Shown: piece by piece, positions 8,557 through 17,567 of the stretch
Position numbering within the stretch: position 1 is the first letter of the stretch
Layout of the letters: each line of letters starts with the position of its first letter
Assembly: GCA_963749535.1 (NCBI GenBank)
Contig: CAVVNF010000029.1
Location: forward strand, 1 to 31,149
Reading direction: 5' to 3'
Length of the DNA stretch: 31,149 nt
From: Chersky-299 sp963749535
GTDB lineage: Bacteria; Actinomycetota; Thermoleophilia; RBG-16-64-13
The notes under the pieces: generated by a model
Seen by the model: only the letters and a program-made list of their open reading frames with translations
Told to the model about the DNA's origin: nothing
Databases searched by the model: none
Translations under genes and position numbers: made by a program

Positions 8557-11022
8557 GTGCACTTCAACTACACACCATATTCGCTGTTTCTTTTTGCCGC
8601 CGCGGTGATAGCAGCGGTGATGGGGTGCCATGCCTGGCGCCGCCGGTCGTTCCCGGGCGCGGTGGCTTTCTTCGTGGTCACGATGTTCGCCCTTCTCTGG
8701 TCTGTCGCTGGTGCTCTCGAGATGCTGGCTGTCGGGCTCGAGGCCAAGATCTTCTGGGCGGACATCGAGTATCTGTCCATCGCAGCCATCCCGGTAGCGT
8801 GGCTCGTCATGACGTTCTACGCTACGGGGCGGGGCCATCGGCTCAACTGGCGCCGTATCGCCGCCCTCAGCCTCGTCCCCATGACGACGGTGGTTCTGGT
8901 ATGGACCAACAAGTACCACCACCTCATGCGAACGGTCGTCTGGCTGGACGAACGGGGTCCTTTCCCTGTCGTCGGGCGAGTGCTCGGTCCGTGGTTCTGG
9001 GTGCACACGGCGTACAGCTACCTCATGCTGACGTTCGCCGTTTACCTCTTGATTCGCGCATTCAAATCGTCTCCGCCGCTGTACCGCGGTCAACCGTTGG
9101 TCTTGCTCGGCGGACTCTGCCTCCCTCTAACATGGAACGCCGTCTATCTGCTCATCCCAGGAGCGCTCCCCGCCCAGGATTACACGCCGGCCATCTTCGG
9201 CCTCGCCGGAGTGGTGGTGGCCTGGGGACTTTTCCGCTTCCGTCTGTTCACCCTCGTACCGGTGGCGAGGAATGCGCTCGTCGAGAACATGAGTGACGGC
9301 CTCCTGGTGATGGACGAGGGAGACCGGGTGCTGGACCTCAACGAGGCGGCGCGTCGTATCATCGGACGGTCTTCCCGCGAGATCCTGGCTAAGCCGCTGG
9401 CCGACACGTGGCCGGCGTGGCGACACATAGCTGGACGGCCCCGAATCGGCACGATCCCCCTGGAGGTCACGGCCGCCGAAGGTCCGGACCGCCGCGACTA
9501 CGAAGTGAGAGTCTCCCGGGTCAACGACCGCGGCCAATGTCTCGGCCGGATGCTGGTGCTGCACGACATCACTGAGCGCAAGATCATGGAGGAGAACCTC
9601 CGCAAGCAGGCCCTGGGAGACGCTCTCACCGGGCTGCCCAATCGGGTCCTCTTCATGGCAAAACTCGAAGACGCCGTGCGTCGCGCTCGCCGCAAGAAAG
9701 GCAACCTCTTTGCCGTGGCGATTCTCGACCTCGACCGCTTCAAGCTGATAAACGACAGCATCGGCCATGCAGCCGGCGATTTCCTTCTGCAGAAGGTGGC
9801 GGAGAAGCTGCTCCAGTGCGTGCGCGAAGTGGATACCGTCGCCCGCATGGGTGGAGACGAGTTCATGATCCTGATCAGTGACATCGATGGGGCGCGGGAC
9901 GTAATCCCGGTCATCGACCGGATCCAGAGCGAGCTTCAATCACCCGTTCGTTTCCGCCGTCAGGACATCACGAGCTCCGCAAGCCTCGGGGTGGTGCTGT
10001 GGAACGAGACTTTCGATGGGCCCGGCGACCTGCTGCGGGCGGCGGATACCGCTATGTACCAGGCCAAGGAGGCCGGCCGCGCCTGCTATCGGATCTTCGA
10101 CGACGACATGCACAAAGCCGTGCTGAAGACGCTCCAGGCCGAGACCGATCTACGGGCCGCCATCAAGGGAGGGGATTTCGCGCTGGCGTATCAGCCGATC
10201 ATCAACCTCAAGACCGGGGATATATCCTCGCTGGAAGCCCTCATCCGCTGGCGACATCCCGATCGTGGCACCGTCATGCCGGAAGACTTCATCGCAATCG
10301 CAGAGAACAGCGGCCTCATCGTGCCACTCGGGATGCTCGTCCTCGATGAGGTGTGCAGCCAGCTGAGGCGCTGGCGCTCGCTGGGCGATGCCGCGCCGAG
10401 CGCGCCGATAAGCGTCAACATCTCTCCCCGGCAGCTCACCGAGACCGACTTCGTGGAAGTGCTGCGTGGAAAGATGCGCGAGTGGCAGATCAGCCCCGAC
10501 GACCTCATCCTCGAGATCACGGAGACCGCGCTCATTCGAGACCCGTTGAAATCCAAGCGGGTGATGGAGCAGTTACGCGATATCGGACTGAAGCTGTGCC
10601 TGGACGATTTCGGCTCGGGATGGTCTTCATTGCGGCACTTGAGCACCTTCCCGGTGCAGGAGATCAAGATCGACCGCAGTTTCGTCTCGCGCGTCCTGCC
10701 GGGCAACACCGAGTTTGAGATAGTGCGCTCCTTGACCGCGCTGGCCCATACCCTGAGGCTCTCGGTCACCGGGGAGGGAGTCGAGCACGGCGACCAACTC
10801 GGCCTTCTCGAGCAGGTAGGTTGCGACAACGCCCAGGGCTACTTTGTGGGGATGCCGATGTTCCCCGACAAGCTGATCGAGTATCTAGAGCATTTCCGGC
10901 TGGGCACGCTGACCCCTTACGAGACCGAGTTCCTTGAAGAAGCGCCCCCTCAGAAGGCGCCGAGGACAACTCCCAAACGGCCATCGCGGGCGCCGCAGCA
11001 GGACACTGTATCGGCTGTCTGA
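8557..11022 (+). CDS. membrane 7TM-PAS-GGDEF-EAL cyclic-di-GMP synthase/phosphodiesterase
   Basis: Makes and/or degrades cyclic-di-GMP at the membrane. The N-terminus (residues about 5-230) has seven hydrophobic segments resembling the 7TM sensor domain of histidine kinases. A PAS domain follows (NALVENMSDGLLVMDEGDRV to LHDITERK). The GGDEF domain has an intact GGDEF at 432-436 and an I-site RxxD at R423-D426. The EAL domain has E560-A-L and the metal-binding D683-D684 in LDDFGSGWSS, so both activities look possible. The start GTG 8557 is preferred because GGGAGGA ends five bases before it; an in-frame GTG at 8530 has no ribosome site. A Pro/Arg-rich tail follows the EAL domain. The ligand of the 7TM domain is unknown. 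Confidence 0.93.
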   Translation: MHFNYTPYSLFLFAAAVIAAVMGCHAWRRRSFPGAVAFFVVTMFALLWSVAGALEMLAVGLEAKIFWADIEYLSIAAIPVAWLVMTFYATGRGHRLNWRRIAALSLVPMTTVVLVWTNKYHHLMRTVVWLDERGPFPVVGRVLGPWFWVHTAYSYLMLTFAVYLLIRAFKSSPPLYRGQPLVLLGGLCLPLTWNAVYLLIPGALPAQDYTPAIFGLAGVVVAWGLFRFRLFTLVPVARNALVENMSDGLLVMDEGDRVLDLNEAARRIIGRSSREILAKPLADTWPAWRHIAGRPRIGTIPLEVTAAEGPDRRDYEVRVSRVNDRGQCLGRMLVLHDITERKIMEENLRKQALGDALTGLPNRVLFMAKLEDAVRRARRKKGNLFAVAILDLDRFKLINDSIGHAAGDFLLQKVAEKLLQCVREVDTVARMGGDEFMILISDIDGARDVIPVIDRIQSELQSPVRFRRQDITSSASLGVVLWNETFDGPGDLLRAADTAMYQAKEAGRACYRIFDDDMHKAVLKTLQAETDLRAAIKGGDFALAYQPIINLKTGDISSLEALIRWRHPDRGTVMPEDFIAIAENSGLIVPLGMLVLDEVCSQLRRWRSLGDAAPSAPISVNISPRQLTETDFVEVLRGKMREWQISPDDLILEITETALIRDPLKSKRVMEQLRDIGLKLCLDDFGSGWSSLRHLSTFPVQEIKIDRSFVSRVLPGNTEFEIVRSLTALAHTLRLSVTGEGVEHGDQLGLLEQVGCDNAQGYFVGMPMFPDKLIEYLEHFRLGTLTPYETEFLEEAPPQKAPRTTPKRPSRAPQQDTVSAV

Positions 11023-11062
11023 CCCTGGTTGCTTGAACCGCCAGGATCCGCTCGCGGCGGCT

Positions 11063-11078
11063 CGCTTTTGCAAAAGCG
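11063..11078. promoter_or_regulatory. perfect 16-bp palindrome overlapping a -35 element (possible operator)
   Basis: CGCTTTTGCAAAAGCG is its own reverse complement. Its central TTGCAA is the -35 hexamer of the promoter below, a position suited to a dimeric repressor or activator. The regulator is unknown. Confidence 0.45.
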
Positions 11079-11096
11079 CTGCTAAGTTGATACTAT
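11068..11096 (+). promoter_or_regulatory. sigma70-type promoter for the SLH-glucosaminidase gene
   Basis: TTGCAA (11068-11073), a 17-bp spacer, then TACTAT (11091-11096). The start codon is about 240 bp further on, so the transcript would have a long leader. The leader (11100-11337) has no riboswitch I can recognise. Confidence 0.5.
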
Positions 11097-11337
11097 ACGT
11101 GGCCGTTGTGTAAGCAATCGCCATTGTCTTCCCAGTCTTAGACTCTGGCAGAGGGCGAGCTGGATAGTTTTGACCAGGCCCAAAGCGCGTCGCAAGACTT
11201 TCTTAGGTTAACAATCCAACCCTGATCACTGCCGCTCTCAGGCTTTGCATTTCGCCTGGGTCGGAGTCCTCACGCGCTCTTGGACACGTCGACTTCCTGC
11301 CTCCCCTCCGGACCTGTAAACGGACATAGGCAGAGGT

Positions 11338-12590
11338 ATGAAGAAGAGACTAACGCTACTGACCATCGCGACCCTGTTCATCGCCGGCGCCTTCGCGGTC
11401 CCGGCCCAAGCTCAAACTTCAAGCTTCGCCGATGTAAGCGAGGCAAACCCCGCCCACAACGCCATCCAGTATCTGGCGGACAACTCCATCATCACCGGCC
11501 TAGACAACGGCACTTTCGACCCGAACGGCGTGCTTGGCCGCGGCCAAGCGGTCAAGATCCTGGTCGGCTGGCGGGACGAGCCGCTCTCCGCATCGAGCTC
11601 GCACTTCACCGATGTGGACCCGACGTACCAGCCTTACGTGGAGACTGCGCTTGCCAAAGGCTGGCTCGCCGGCTACCCCGATGGGACTTTCCGCCCATAC
11701 GACTCCGTGACGCGAGAGCAGGCGGCCATTCTGGTCGACAAAAGCCTGGGGCTGGGCGACCAGGCCCTGGCACTCACCGCGCCGCAGATCGCGGCGACAC
11801 TGGGCCCGTTCCTCGACGCGGTCGCGGTTTCACCTTCCGCGCGTTCCTACGTGGCCCTGGCGATCCAGAAGGGGCTGATCAGCGGCGACAACGGGCGCTT
11901 GAATCCGCTCGATCCGATGACCCGGGCGCAGTTCTGCATGGTGGTGTTCCGCGCCGCAGGTGTGCTCGACCCGACGCTCGCCGTGGCACCGGCTCCGGCA
12001 CCGGCGACCAAGCCGTCTCGGATTCCGGTTCAACCGCGACCACGGTGGCCGACGTTTCGGCGCAAGCGGACCCGGTGGACCCGCAACGCCAGGCTCTGGC
12101 ACAATTTATGGACCAGAAGCTCTTCCAGCCCCATAACAGCGCGATCACGGGCGAGATGGTGCTTCAAAACGCCGACTGGTACGGCATTCCGCCGCTCTCA
12201 CAGCTCGTGATCATGGCCGCGGAGACTTCGCTGGGCGACCCCGCGCTGGGGGGAAGCCTGGCCCGCCACAACAATTTCGGCTGCATGCGCTACAGCAGCA
12301 CCGACACTCCGTGGGGTCAGCTCTCTGACGCCCGCATCTCTGTGGCAGGCAAAGACTGGTACTCGTTCCCCACGCCGGAGGCCGGCATGACGGCTTTCGG
12401 CCGGTACCTCAAGTCGGGGGTCAACGGGTTCTACGTCTCGATCCTTGACTCGCCGAACCCGGATTGGCACCGTTTCGCGGCGGTCTACTATGGCAGCAGC
12501 GTTTCCGGCTTCTCATCCTATGTGAGCCGGCTCTACGCCATTCAGGCCAGCTTCCGAGCCCAGGCAAAGGCTAGCGGAGTGAGCCTGTAA
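11338..12590 (+). CDS. exported S-layer-homology (SLH) protein with C-terminal glucosaminidase-like domain, one frameshift
   Basis: A cell-wall hydrolase probably anchored to the cell surface. A signal peptide (MKKRLTLLTIATLFIAGAFA, cleavage after AQA) is followed by three SLH repeats: FADVSEANPAHNAIQYLADN; FTDVDPTYQPYVETALAKGW with GYPDGTFRPYDSVTREQAA; and a third ending NPLDPMTRAQFCMVVFRAAG. A Pro/Ala linker contains the frame change near 12012, where one G appears to be missing before CCGTCTCG. The new frame gives AVSDSGSTATTVAD, then a glucosaminidase-like region (LVIMAAETSLGDP with a likely catalytic Glu, ARHNNFGCMRYSS, FPTPEAGMTAFGRYL). The corrected length is about 417 aa. It could instead be two genes, but the second half lacks its own start and ribosome site. 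SLH domains bind pyruvylated wall polymer in other species. Confidence 0.8.
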
Positions 12591-12596
12591 CGGTGT

Positions 12597-12624
12597 GGCG
12601 GGGCGGCTGGCAGGCCGCCCCGCC
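12597..12624. terminator. strong GC hairpin between convergent genes
   Basis: GGCGGGGCGGC and GCCGCCCCGCC form a perfect 11-bp stem with a six-base loop, seven bases after the SLH gene stop and 45 bases from the phoU stop. It could stop transcription from both sides. There is no T-run on either strand, so it is not a textbook intrinsic terminator. Confidence 0.55.
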
Positions 12625-12668
12625 GAAAAGCCCCGGCGCGGAGCAAGCGGCCCTGCGACCCGAAAAGC

Positions 12669-13319
12669 CTAGCTCAGATGCTGTTCATCACCCGTGAGGA
12701 AGTACTGGGCGCGCTCCCCCATGCTTACGGCATGATCACCGATACGCTCGAAGTAGCGGCCCACCAGCGCGAGTCGGATTGCGAGCGCCAGCGCATTGTC
12801 CCCTTTCATCTCCACAAGCTTCTCGAGCAGCGAGGCGTGGAGGTCATCGATCTCATCGTCGTCAATGGCTATCTCCGCACACAGGGCTTCGTCCTTTGAC
12901 GCCCAGGCATCGATGGCCCGCCCCATGAGTGTCGCGGCGGCGTGGCCAAGTTGCGAGACCATGCTCTTAACGTTCTTCACACCGCGATGGCTGAAGTCAT
13001 CGACCTCGACCATCTTGGCGATGTTGAAGGTGAGATCCCCGGCCCGCTCCAGGTCACCGGCGACCCTCAGTATCGCCACTATCAGTCGGAGGTCTCCGGC
13101 TACCGGAGCCTGCTGGGCCAACAAGGTGAGCGAGCGCGTCTCGATGTCCATGAAGAGCGCGTCGATCTCCTGGTCCCCCGCCTTGACCTTGTCCGCCAGC
13201 TCTTTGTCGCCCTCTAGCAGAGCGGAGGTGACCATCAGGGTGCTCTGTTCGACCAGCGCTCCCATTCGGACCACGTCCTGGTCCAGGCTTTCCAGCTCCT
13301 TGTGAAACGTCTCCCGCAT
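12669..13319 (-). CDS. phoU: phosphate-transport regulator PhoU
   Basis: A cytoplasmic negative regulator that couples the Pst transporter to PhoR. The 216-aa protein is two PhoU three-helix repeats, each with the acidic metal-binding type motif: AGDLERAGDLTFNIAK in the first and GRYFERIGDHAVSMGE in the second. Length is normal and the frame intact. ATG 13319 lies 24 bp after the pstB stop, and it is the last gene of the pst operon. Confidence 0.95.
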   Translation of the reverse strand: MRETFHKELESLDQDVVRMGALVEQSTLMVTSALLEGDKELADKVKAGDQEIDALFMDIETRSLTLLAQQAPVAGDLRLIVAILRVAGDLERAGDLTFNIAKMVEVDDFSHRGVKNVKSMVSQLGHAAATLMGRAIDAWASKDEALCAEIAIDDDEIDDLHASLLEKLVEMKGDNALALAIRLALVGRYFERIGDHAVSMGERAQYFLTGDEQHLS

Positions 13320-13343
13320 GAGGTCCTATCCCTTCCGGCTCGC

Positions 13344-14147
13344 TTATCCGAAGCGACCCGATACGTAATCTTCGGTGCGTTTGTCTGAAGGCCTCGTGAA
13401 TATCTGGCTGGTATCGCCGAATTCCACGAGAATGCCCCAGCGTGCGGATGTCTTTTCGTCCACTTCAGTGTAGAGGAACGCAGTCTCGTCCGAGACGCGG
13501 GCAGCCTGCTGCATGTTGTGAGTGACAATGATGATCGAATAATCCTTCTTTAGTTCTTGCATAAGGTCTTCTATGCGAACGGTAGCTATGGGATCGAGCG
13601 CAGACGCCGGTTCGTCCATGAGGATGACGTCCGGCTCCACCGCTATCGCTCGAGCGATGCACAACCTCTGCTGCTGGCCGCCGGAGAGGTCGAGAGCACT
13701 CTTCTTCAGCTGATTGCCCACCTCGTCCCAGAGAGCTGCCCGCCGCAAAGATCGCTCCACCAGCTCGTCCATGTCCCCTTTGTAGCCGTTTATCTTGGCT
13801 CCGAACGCCACGTTCTCGTAGATGGATTTGGGGAAAGGATTGGGCCGCTGGAAGACCATGCCGATCCTCCGTCGCACCATGACCGGGTCTACGCCTTGAG
13901 AGTAGATGTTCTCTCCGTGGTATATGACCTCGCCGGAGACTCTTGCCCCTGGGATGAGTTCGTTCATACGGTTGAAGCATCGGATCAGCGTGCTCTTGCC
14001 GCACCCGGAGGGGCCGATGATGGCCGTGATCCTTCGCGGACGTATGTCCATGGTGACGCCCTTCAGGGCGATATTGCCGCCATAGTGAACATCCAGGTCC
14101 TTGACCGTGAAGACAGGCGCGTCGCTGAATGAACCGTTGGAATTCAT
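13344..14147 (-). CDS. pstB: phosphate ABC transporter ATP-binding protein
   Basis: The ATPase of the high-affinity phosphate importer, at the inner face of the membrane. The 267-aa protein has Walker A GPSGCGKST (residues 45-53), the ABC signature LSGGQQQR (154-161), Walker B VILMDEP (174-180) and the switch histidine in VTHNMQQAARVSD. The ATG 14147 start overlaps the pstA stop as ATGA, implying translational coupling. An upstream in-frame start at 14234 would add residues read from inside pstA and is not preferred. Confidence 0.96.
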   Translation of the reverse strand: MNSNGSFSDAPVFTVKDLDVHYGGNIALKGVTMDIRPRRITAIIGPSGCGKSTLIRCFNRMNELIPGARVSGEVIYHGENIYSQGVDPVMVRRRIGMVFQRPNPFPKSIYENVAFGAKINGYKGDMDELVERSLRRAALWDEVGNQLKKSALDLSGGQQQRLCIARAIAVEPDVILMDEPASALDPIATVRIEDLMQELKKDYSIIIVTHNMQQAARVSDETAFLYTEVDEKTSARWGILVEFGDTSQIFTRPSDKRTEDYVSGRFG

Positions 14148-15001
14148 CGAGTGAGTCTGCTCCTTGAGGCGAACGTGCGAGCCACGATAGTGAAGACCAA
14201 TACTATGACGAGAAGTTCGAAAGCGCCGGCCCACGCCCGGGCAATGGCCGCTGGGTAGGGCTGCTGAGCCCCGCTGTATATGAGAAGAGTCAGTGAGGAG
14301 ATCGGCGACCCGGTCAACTTCGTTACCAGCTGGAGCGACCCCAAGGCGGTGAGGATCAAGGGTGCGGTCTCCCCCGCGGCCCGGGCGACTGCCAGCATCA
14401 CGCCGGTGGTGATACCCGGCGCAGCAGAAGGCAGGATGACCTTAGTGATAGTCTGCCATTTTGCCGCCCCCAGAGCGTAGCTACCGTCTTTCAACTCGAG
14501 CGGGACTAGCTTCAGCATCTCCTCGCTCGACCTGATGATGATCGGCATCATGATGAGGGCAAGAGCGGCCGCGCCCATCACCGCCCCGTAGCCGAACTTG
14601 ATGACGAGGGCCGTATAGACGAACACGCCCACGAAAATGGACGGCACCCCGGTCATCACGTCGGCGAAGAAGCGGATCAGCTTCGCCAGCCAGTTCTTCT
14701 TCCCATACTCAACGAGATAGATGGCCCCGAGAATCCCCAGGGGCACCGAAACGACCATGGCTAGCCCGACCATGATGGCGGTGCCTATCAAACCATTCAG
14801 AAAGCCGCCCCCGGTCGCCGTGTCGCTGAAGGGTAGGGACTTGGTCAGGAAGCCCCAACTCATGGCCGACAGGCCCTTGGTGGCGATCAGGACCAAGATC
14901 AACACCACGGGTATAAGCGTGAGAAGGACGGCGAGCACGATCAAGAACGTGGCCCTGCGGTTGCGCCACATTCGCCGCCCGGTCGGACGCGCACCGACCA
15001 A
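14144..15001 (-). CDS. pstA: phosphate ABC transporter permease PstA
   Basis: One of the two membrane channel subunits. About six hydrophobic segments are present. The permease signature region is ALGAAKWQTITKVILPSAAPG, followed by ARAAGETAPLILTALG. The given start is a TTG at 15001. However an ATG at 15092 overlaps the pstC stop as ATGA, the same coupling used between pstA and pstB. Its frame runs as MNGESVETELAGLADCRG and would need one frame change near 15000 to join this ORF. The true N-terminus is therefore uncertain (15001, 15092 or ATG 14971). Confidence 0.93.
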   Translation of the reverse strand: MVGARPTGRRMWRNRRATFLIVLAVLLTLIPVVLILVLIATKGLSAMSWGFLTKSLPFSDTATGGGFLNGLIGTAIMVGLAMVVSVPLGILGAIYLVEYGKKNWLAKLIRFFADVMTGVPSIFVGVFVYTALVIKFGYGAVMGAAALALIMMPIIIRSSEEMLKLVPLELKDGSYALGAAKWQTITKVILPSAAPGITTGVMLAVARAAGETAPLILTALGSLQLVTKLTGSPISSLTLLIYSGAQQPYPAAIARAWAGAFELLVIVLVFTIVARTFASRSRLTR

Positions 15002-15088
15002 CGTCTCGCCAGGAGCCCCGCGCGACCCACCCCAGAGGTCCGCGGCAGTCAGCGAGCCCGGCCAGCTCTGTCTCCACCGATTCTCCGT

Positions 15089-16019
15089 TCATGCCCGATT
15101 GAACCGCCACACGATGCCGCGGGCGGCCATGTTGATGATGATCGTCATCGCAAACAGCACTACGCCGGCCGCAATGAGGGCATGGACCTGCATTCCAGTC
15201 GCCTCATTCCACTCGTTGGCGATGAGTCCGGCTATCGAACCACCGGGTTGGAAGATCGAAGCATTGATCGTTGTACTCGATCCGATCAACAGCGCGACCA
15301 CGATGGTTTCTCCCAGCGCGCGCCCGAGCCCGAGCATGGTCGCCCCGACGATGCCGCCGCGGCTCCGCGGAAGGACAGCCTCCCTCACCATCTCCCAACG
15401 CGTCGCCCCGAGGGCATAGGCGGCATGGCGGTCAGCAATCGGGACGGTCTTGAACACCTCTCGGGTTATCGAGGTGATGATGGGCGTGATCATGATGGAG
15501 AGGATGATGCCCGCGGCGAAATAGGAGACCCCGCTCGATGGTCCCTTGAAGATCGGGATGAAGCCCAAGTACCTTGAGAGGAAGTCTTGAATCGGCCGCA
15601 AAAAGTACGGCAGAACCACGAACACTCCCCACAGGCCGTAAACCACGCTGGGAACCGCCGCCAGCAAGTCGACCGCATATTCAATGGGAGTTCTGCAGCC
15701 GCTTGGGGGAGTACTCGGTGAGAAACAAAGCGACTCCCACGCTCATCGGCACCGCCACTATCAAAGCGATGATCGAGGTGACGAGCGTGCCGTAGATGAA
15801 GGGCAAGATCTGGTAGATGCCGTTATTGGGATCCCAGTCGTTTCCTATGACGAACGAGAAGCCCTGGGACCGGAAAGCGGGCAGGGCGGAACGGGTAGTG
15901 GAGTAGACCATGTAGGCCAGCGCGAGGAGGATCAAAGTCCCGCTGACCCCGGCCAGAATAGCGAACAGGGAGTCGGCCCTGCGGCCGACTCCCTTTCGCT
16001 TCCAGGTTCCGCTGGACAC
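15089..16019 (-). CDS. pstC: phosphate ABC transporter permease PstC, one frameshift
   Basis: Partner membrane subunit of PstA. The first frame gives the TM1 region (LFAILAGVSGTLILLALAYM), GNDWDPNNGIYQILPFIYG and FLTEYSPKRLQNS. The second continues DLLAAVPSVVYGLWGVFVVL, then ALGATRWEMVREAVLPRSRGG and GRALGETIVVALLIGSS. One extra C near 15684 explains the break; removing it gives RLQNSIEYAVDLLAAVPSVV and about 309 aa, a normal length. GTG 16019 is preferred: a weak AGGA lies just upstream and it is 22 bases after the pstS stop. TTG 16055 would overlap pstS. Confidence 0.9.
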
Positions 16020-16041
16020 TGTCCTGGAGGGGGACAAGGAG

Positions 16042-17242
16042 CTAGGAGGCGCCAATCGCGTTAACCGCGGTCAGGGCGGCTGTTGTCAAAGCCGGCGTCA
16101 GGGGAGCGTAGCCCAGTCCCTTGGCGATGGCGGTGCCGTCGGGGCCGAGGGCCCAGGTCAGGAAGGCCCTAAGAGCGGCGGCCTTCGCGGGATCGGGCAT
16201 CTTGTCGTAGGCCAGGATGTACGTGCTGGTGACGATGGGATACGCCTGCGGGTTGGCGCTGTTGCTGACCACGGGGAGGAGGTTGAAGTCGGCCGGGAAG
16301 GTGGAGAGATCAGCAGCCGCGGTTGTGGAGTCCAGGCTCGGCGTGATGAAATTGCCGGAGGAGTTCTTCATCTGAGCCACGGTCATCTTGTTCGACAGCG
16401 CGTAGGCAAGCTCAACGTAGCCGATGGCGCCCTTGGTCTGTGTGATGAGCGCGGCCACACCGGCATTGCCCGAGCCACCCACGCCGTTCGGCCACTTGAC
16501 GGTCTTGCCCACGCCCGGGCCGGCTTTCCAAGCGGCGTTAACGGAGGCGAGGTAGCTGGTAAAGGCGTTCGTGGTACCCGAAGAATCCGAGCGGTGCACG
16601 GTCTGGATGGCCATGTTGGGCAGGGCCGCGCCCGCGTTGAGAGCGGCGATCGCGGGGTCGTTCCACTTCGTGATCTTGCCCAAGAGGATGTTGGCCAGCG
16701 TGTCGGAATCCAGTTTCAGCGGCGTCTTCAGGTCTGGCAGGTTGTAGGCCAGGGTGATCGAGCCGAACACGGTGGGGATCTGGATCACTTTGGCCCCAGG
16801 CCGGGCGGCTTCAGCCGCCGTGATTTCCGCTGTCGTTCATGAACGCGTCAGAGGCGCCGAAGTCGAGCGTCTGCGCCGTGAACTGGGTGATGCCGGCCCC
16901 GGAGCCGACGCCCTGGTAGTTGATCTTGACCCCAGGCTGAGTCGACTGGAACGCACCGATCCACGCCACGTAGACCGGCTGCGGGAAGGTGGCGCCGGCG
17001 CCGTTCAGGCTGGCGGAGAGAGCGGGTGACGTGGAGGGAGCTGACGCCGTCGTGGTAGTGCTTTCCGCTGACGCGGTTGTCGTAGTGGCCTGTGCCGCGG
17101 TAGTCGTGGTGGCGGGCGCTGCGGCCGTGGTGGTCGTGGTGCTGCCACCGCAAGCTGCGGCGACCACGCCTACCACGGCTACCACGAGTAGCACGATCGC
17201 TACTGGAATGATGAAGCGTTTGCCTTTGCCCCGGAGAACCAT
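16042..17242 (-). CDS. pstS: phosphate-binding lipoprotein PstS, one frameshift
   Basis: Captures phosphate outside the cell membrane and delivers it to PstCA. The N-terminus is a lipoprotein signal (hydrophobic IIPVAIVLLVVAVVGVV, lipid-modified Cys at about residue 31 in VAAACGG). A Thr/Ala/Ser linker with four TTTT-type blocks follows. The phosphate-binding core is LNGAGATFPQPVYVAW, GVGSGAGITQFTAQTLDFGA, then after the break VIQIPTVFGSITLAYNLPDL, VHRSDSSGTTNAFTSYL and GAIGYVELAYAL. The frame breaks near 16825-16830: one extra base turns EITAAEAARPGAK out of frame. The corrected length is about 399 aa. It is the first gene of the pst operon and lies about 100 bp from a Pho array. Confidence 0.92.
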
Positions 17243-17338
17243 GCTTGTCTTCCTCTCTTTCGTGTCGCCGGCAGACCGGCTTCGTTACCCCTTCTTCGTG
17301 CTGCACTCCGGAGCCTAGCAGCGGCCTCGCGGCCAGTT

Positions 17339-17377
17339 GTTAACGCACTGTTAACCTCGGGTGAATTCTATGTTAAA
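17339..17377 (-). promoter_or_regulatory. Pho box array upstream of pstS (four repeats, 11-bp period)
   Basis: On the plus strand GTTAAC (17339), GTTAAC (17350), GTGAAT (17361) and GTTAAA (17372) are spaced exactly 11 bp apart. Read toward pstS the units resemble the GTTCACC direct-repeat unit known for actinobacterial PhoP (ATTCACC, GTTAACA). PhoB/PhoP-type regulators bind such in-phase repeats, so this is the likely activator site for pstSCAB-phoU. Confidence 0.75.
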
Positions 17378-17420
17378 TGCCACGCATTCTGGAGATAGGT
17401 TGTTGGCTTCCGGGTGCTAG

Positions 17421-17459
17421 TTTTACCTTCTTTTTCCGCCCATTTAACGTTCGTGTAAC
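17421..17459 (+). promoter_or_regulatory. second Pho box-like array, opposite orientation
   Basis: TTTTAC (17421), TTTCCG (17432), TTTAAC (17443) and TGTAAC (17454) also keep the 11-bp period. Units read TTTTACC-like on the plus strand, pointing away from pstS toward the small 2TM ORF. The second unit is a poor match. It may serve a divergent promoter. Confidence 0.5.
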
Positions 17460-17567
17460 ACAGCGGGCGTCGGGCGACCCTACTCTCATATAGAAATGCA
17501 GAGGCCGCGGCCGAAAGAGAGCCTCATGGGGTCGCATGCAAGAAGAAGAACGAGTCCGTATCCCTGA

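Noticed and set aside
11221..11290. Minus-strand GCGAAATGCAAAGCC, resembling part of a cyclic-di-GMP (GEMM) riboswitch
   Set aside because: The 5' hairpin and tetraloop receptor are missing and the orientation points away from the SLH gene into the antisense strand of the GGDEF-EAL gene.
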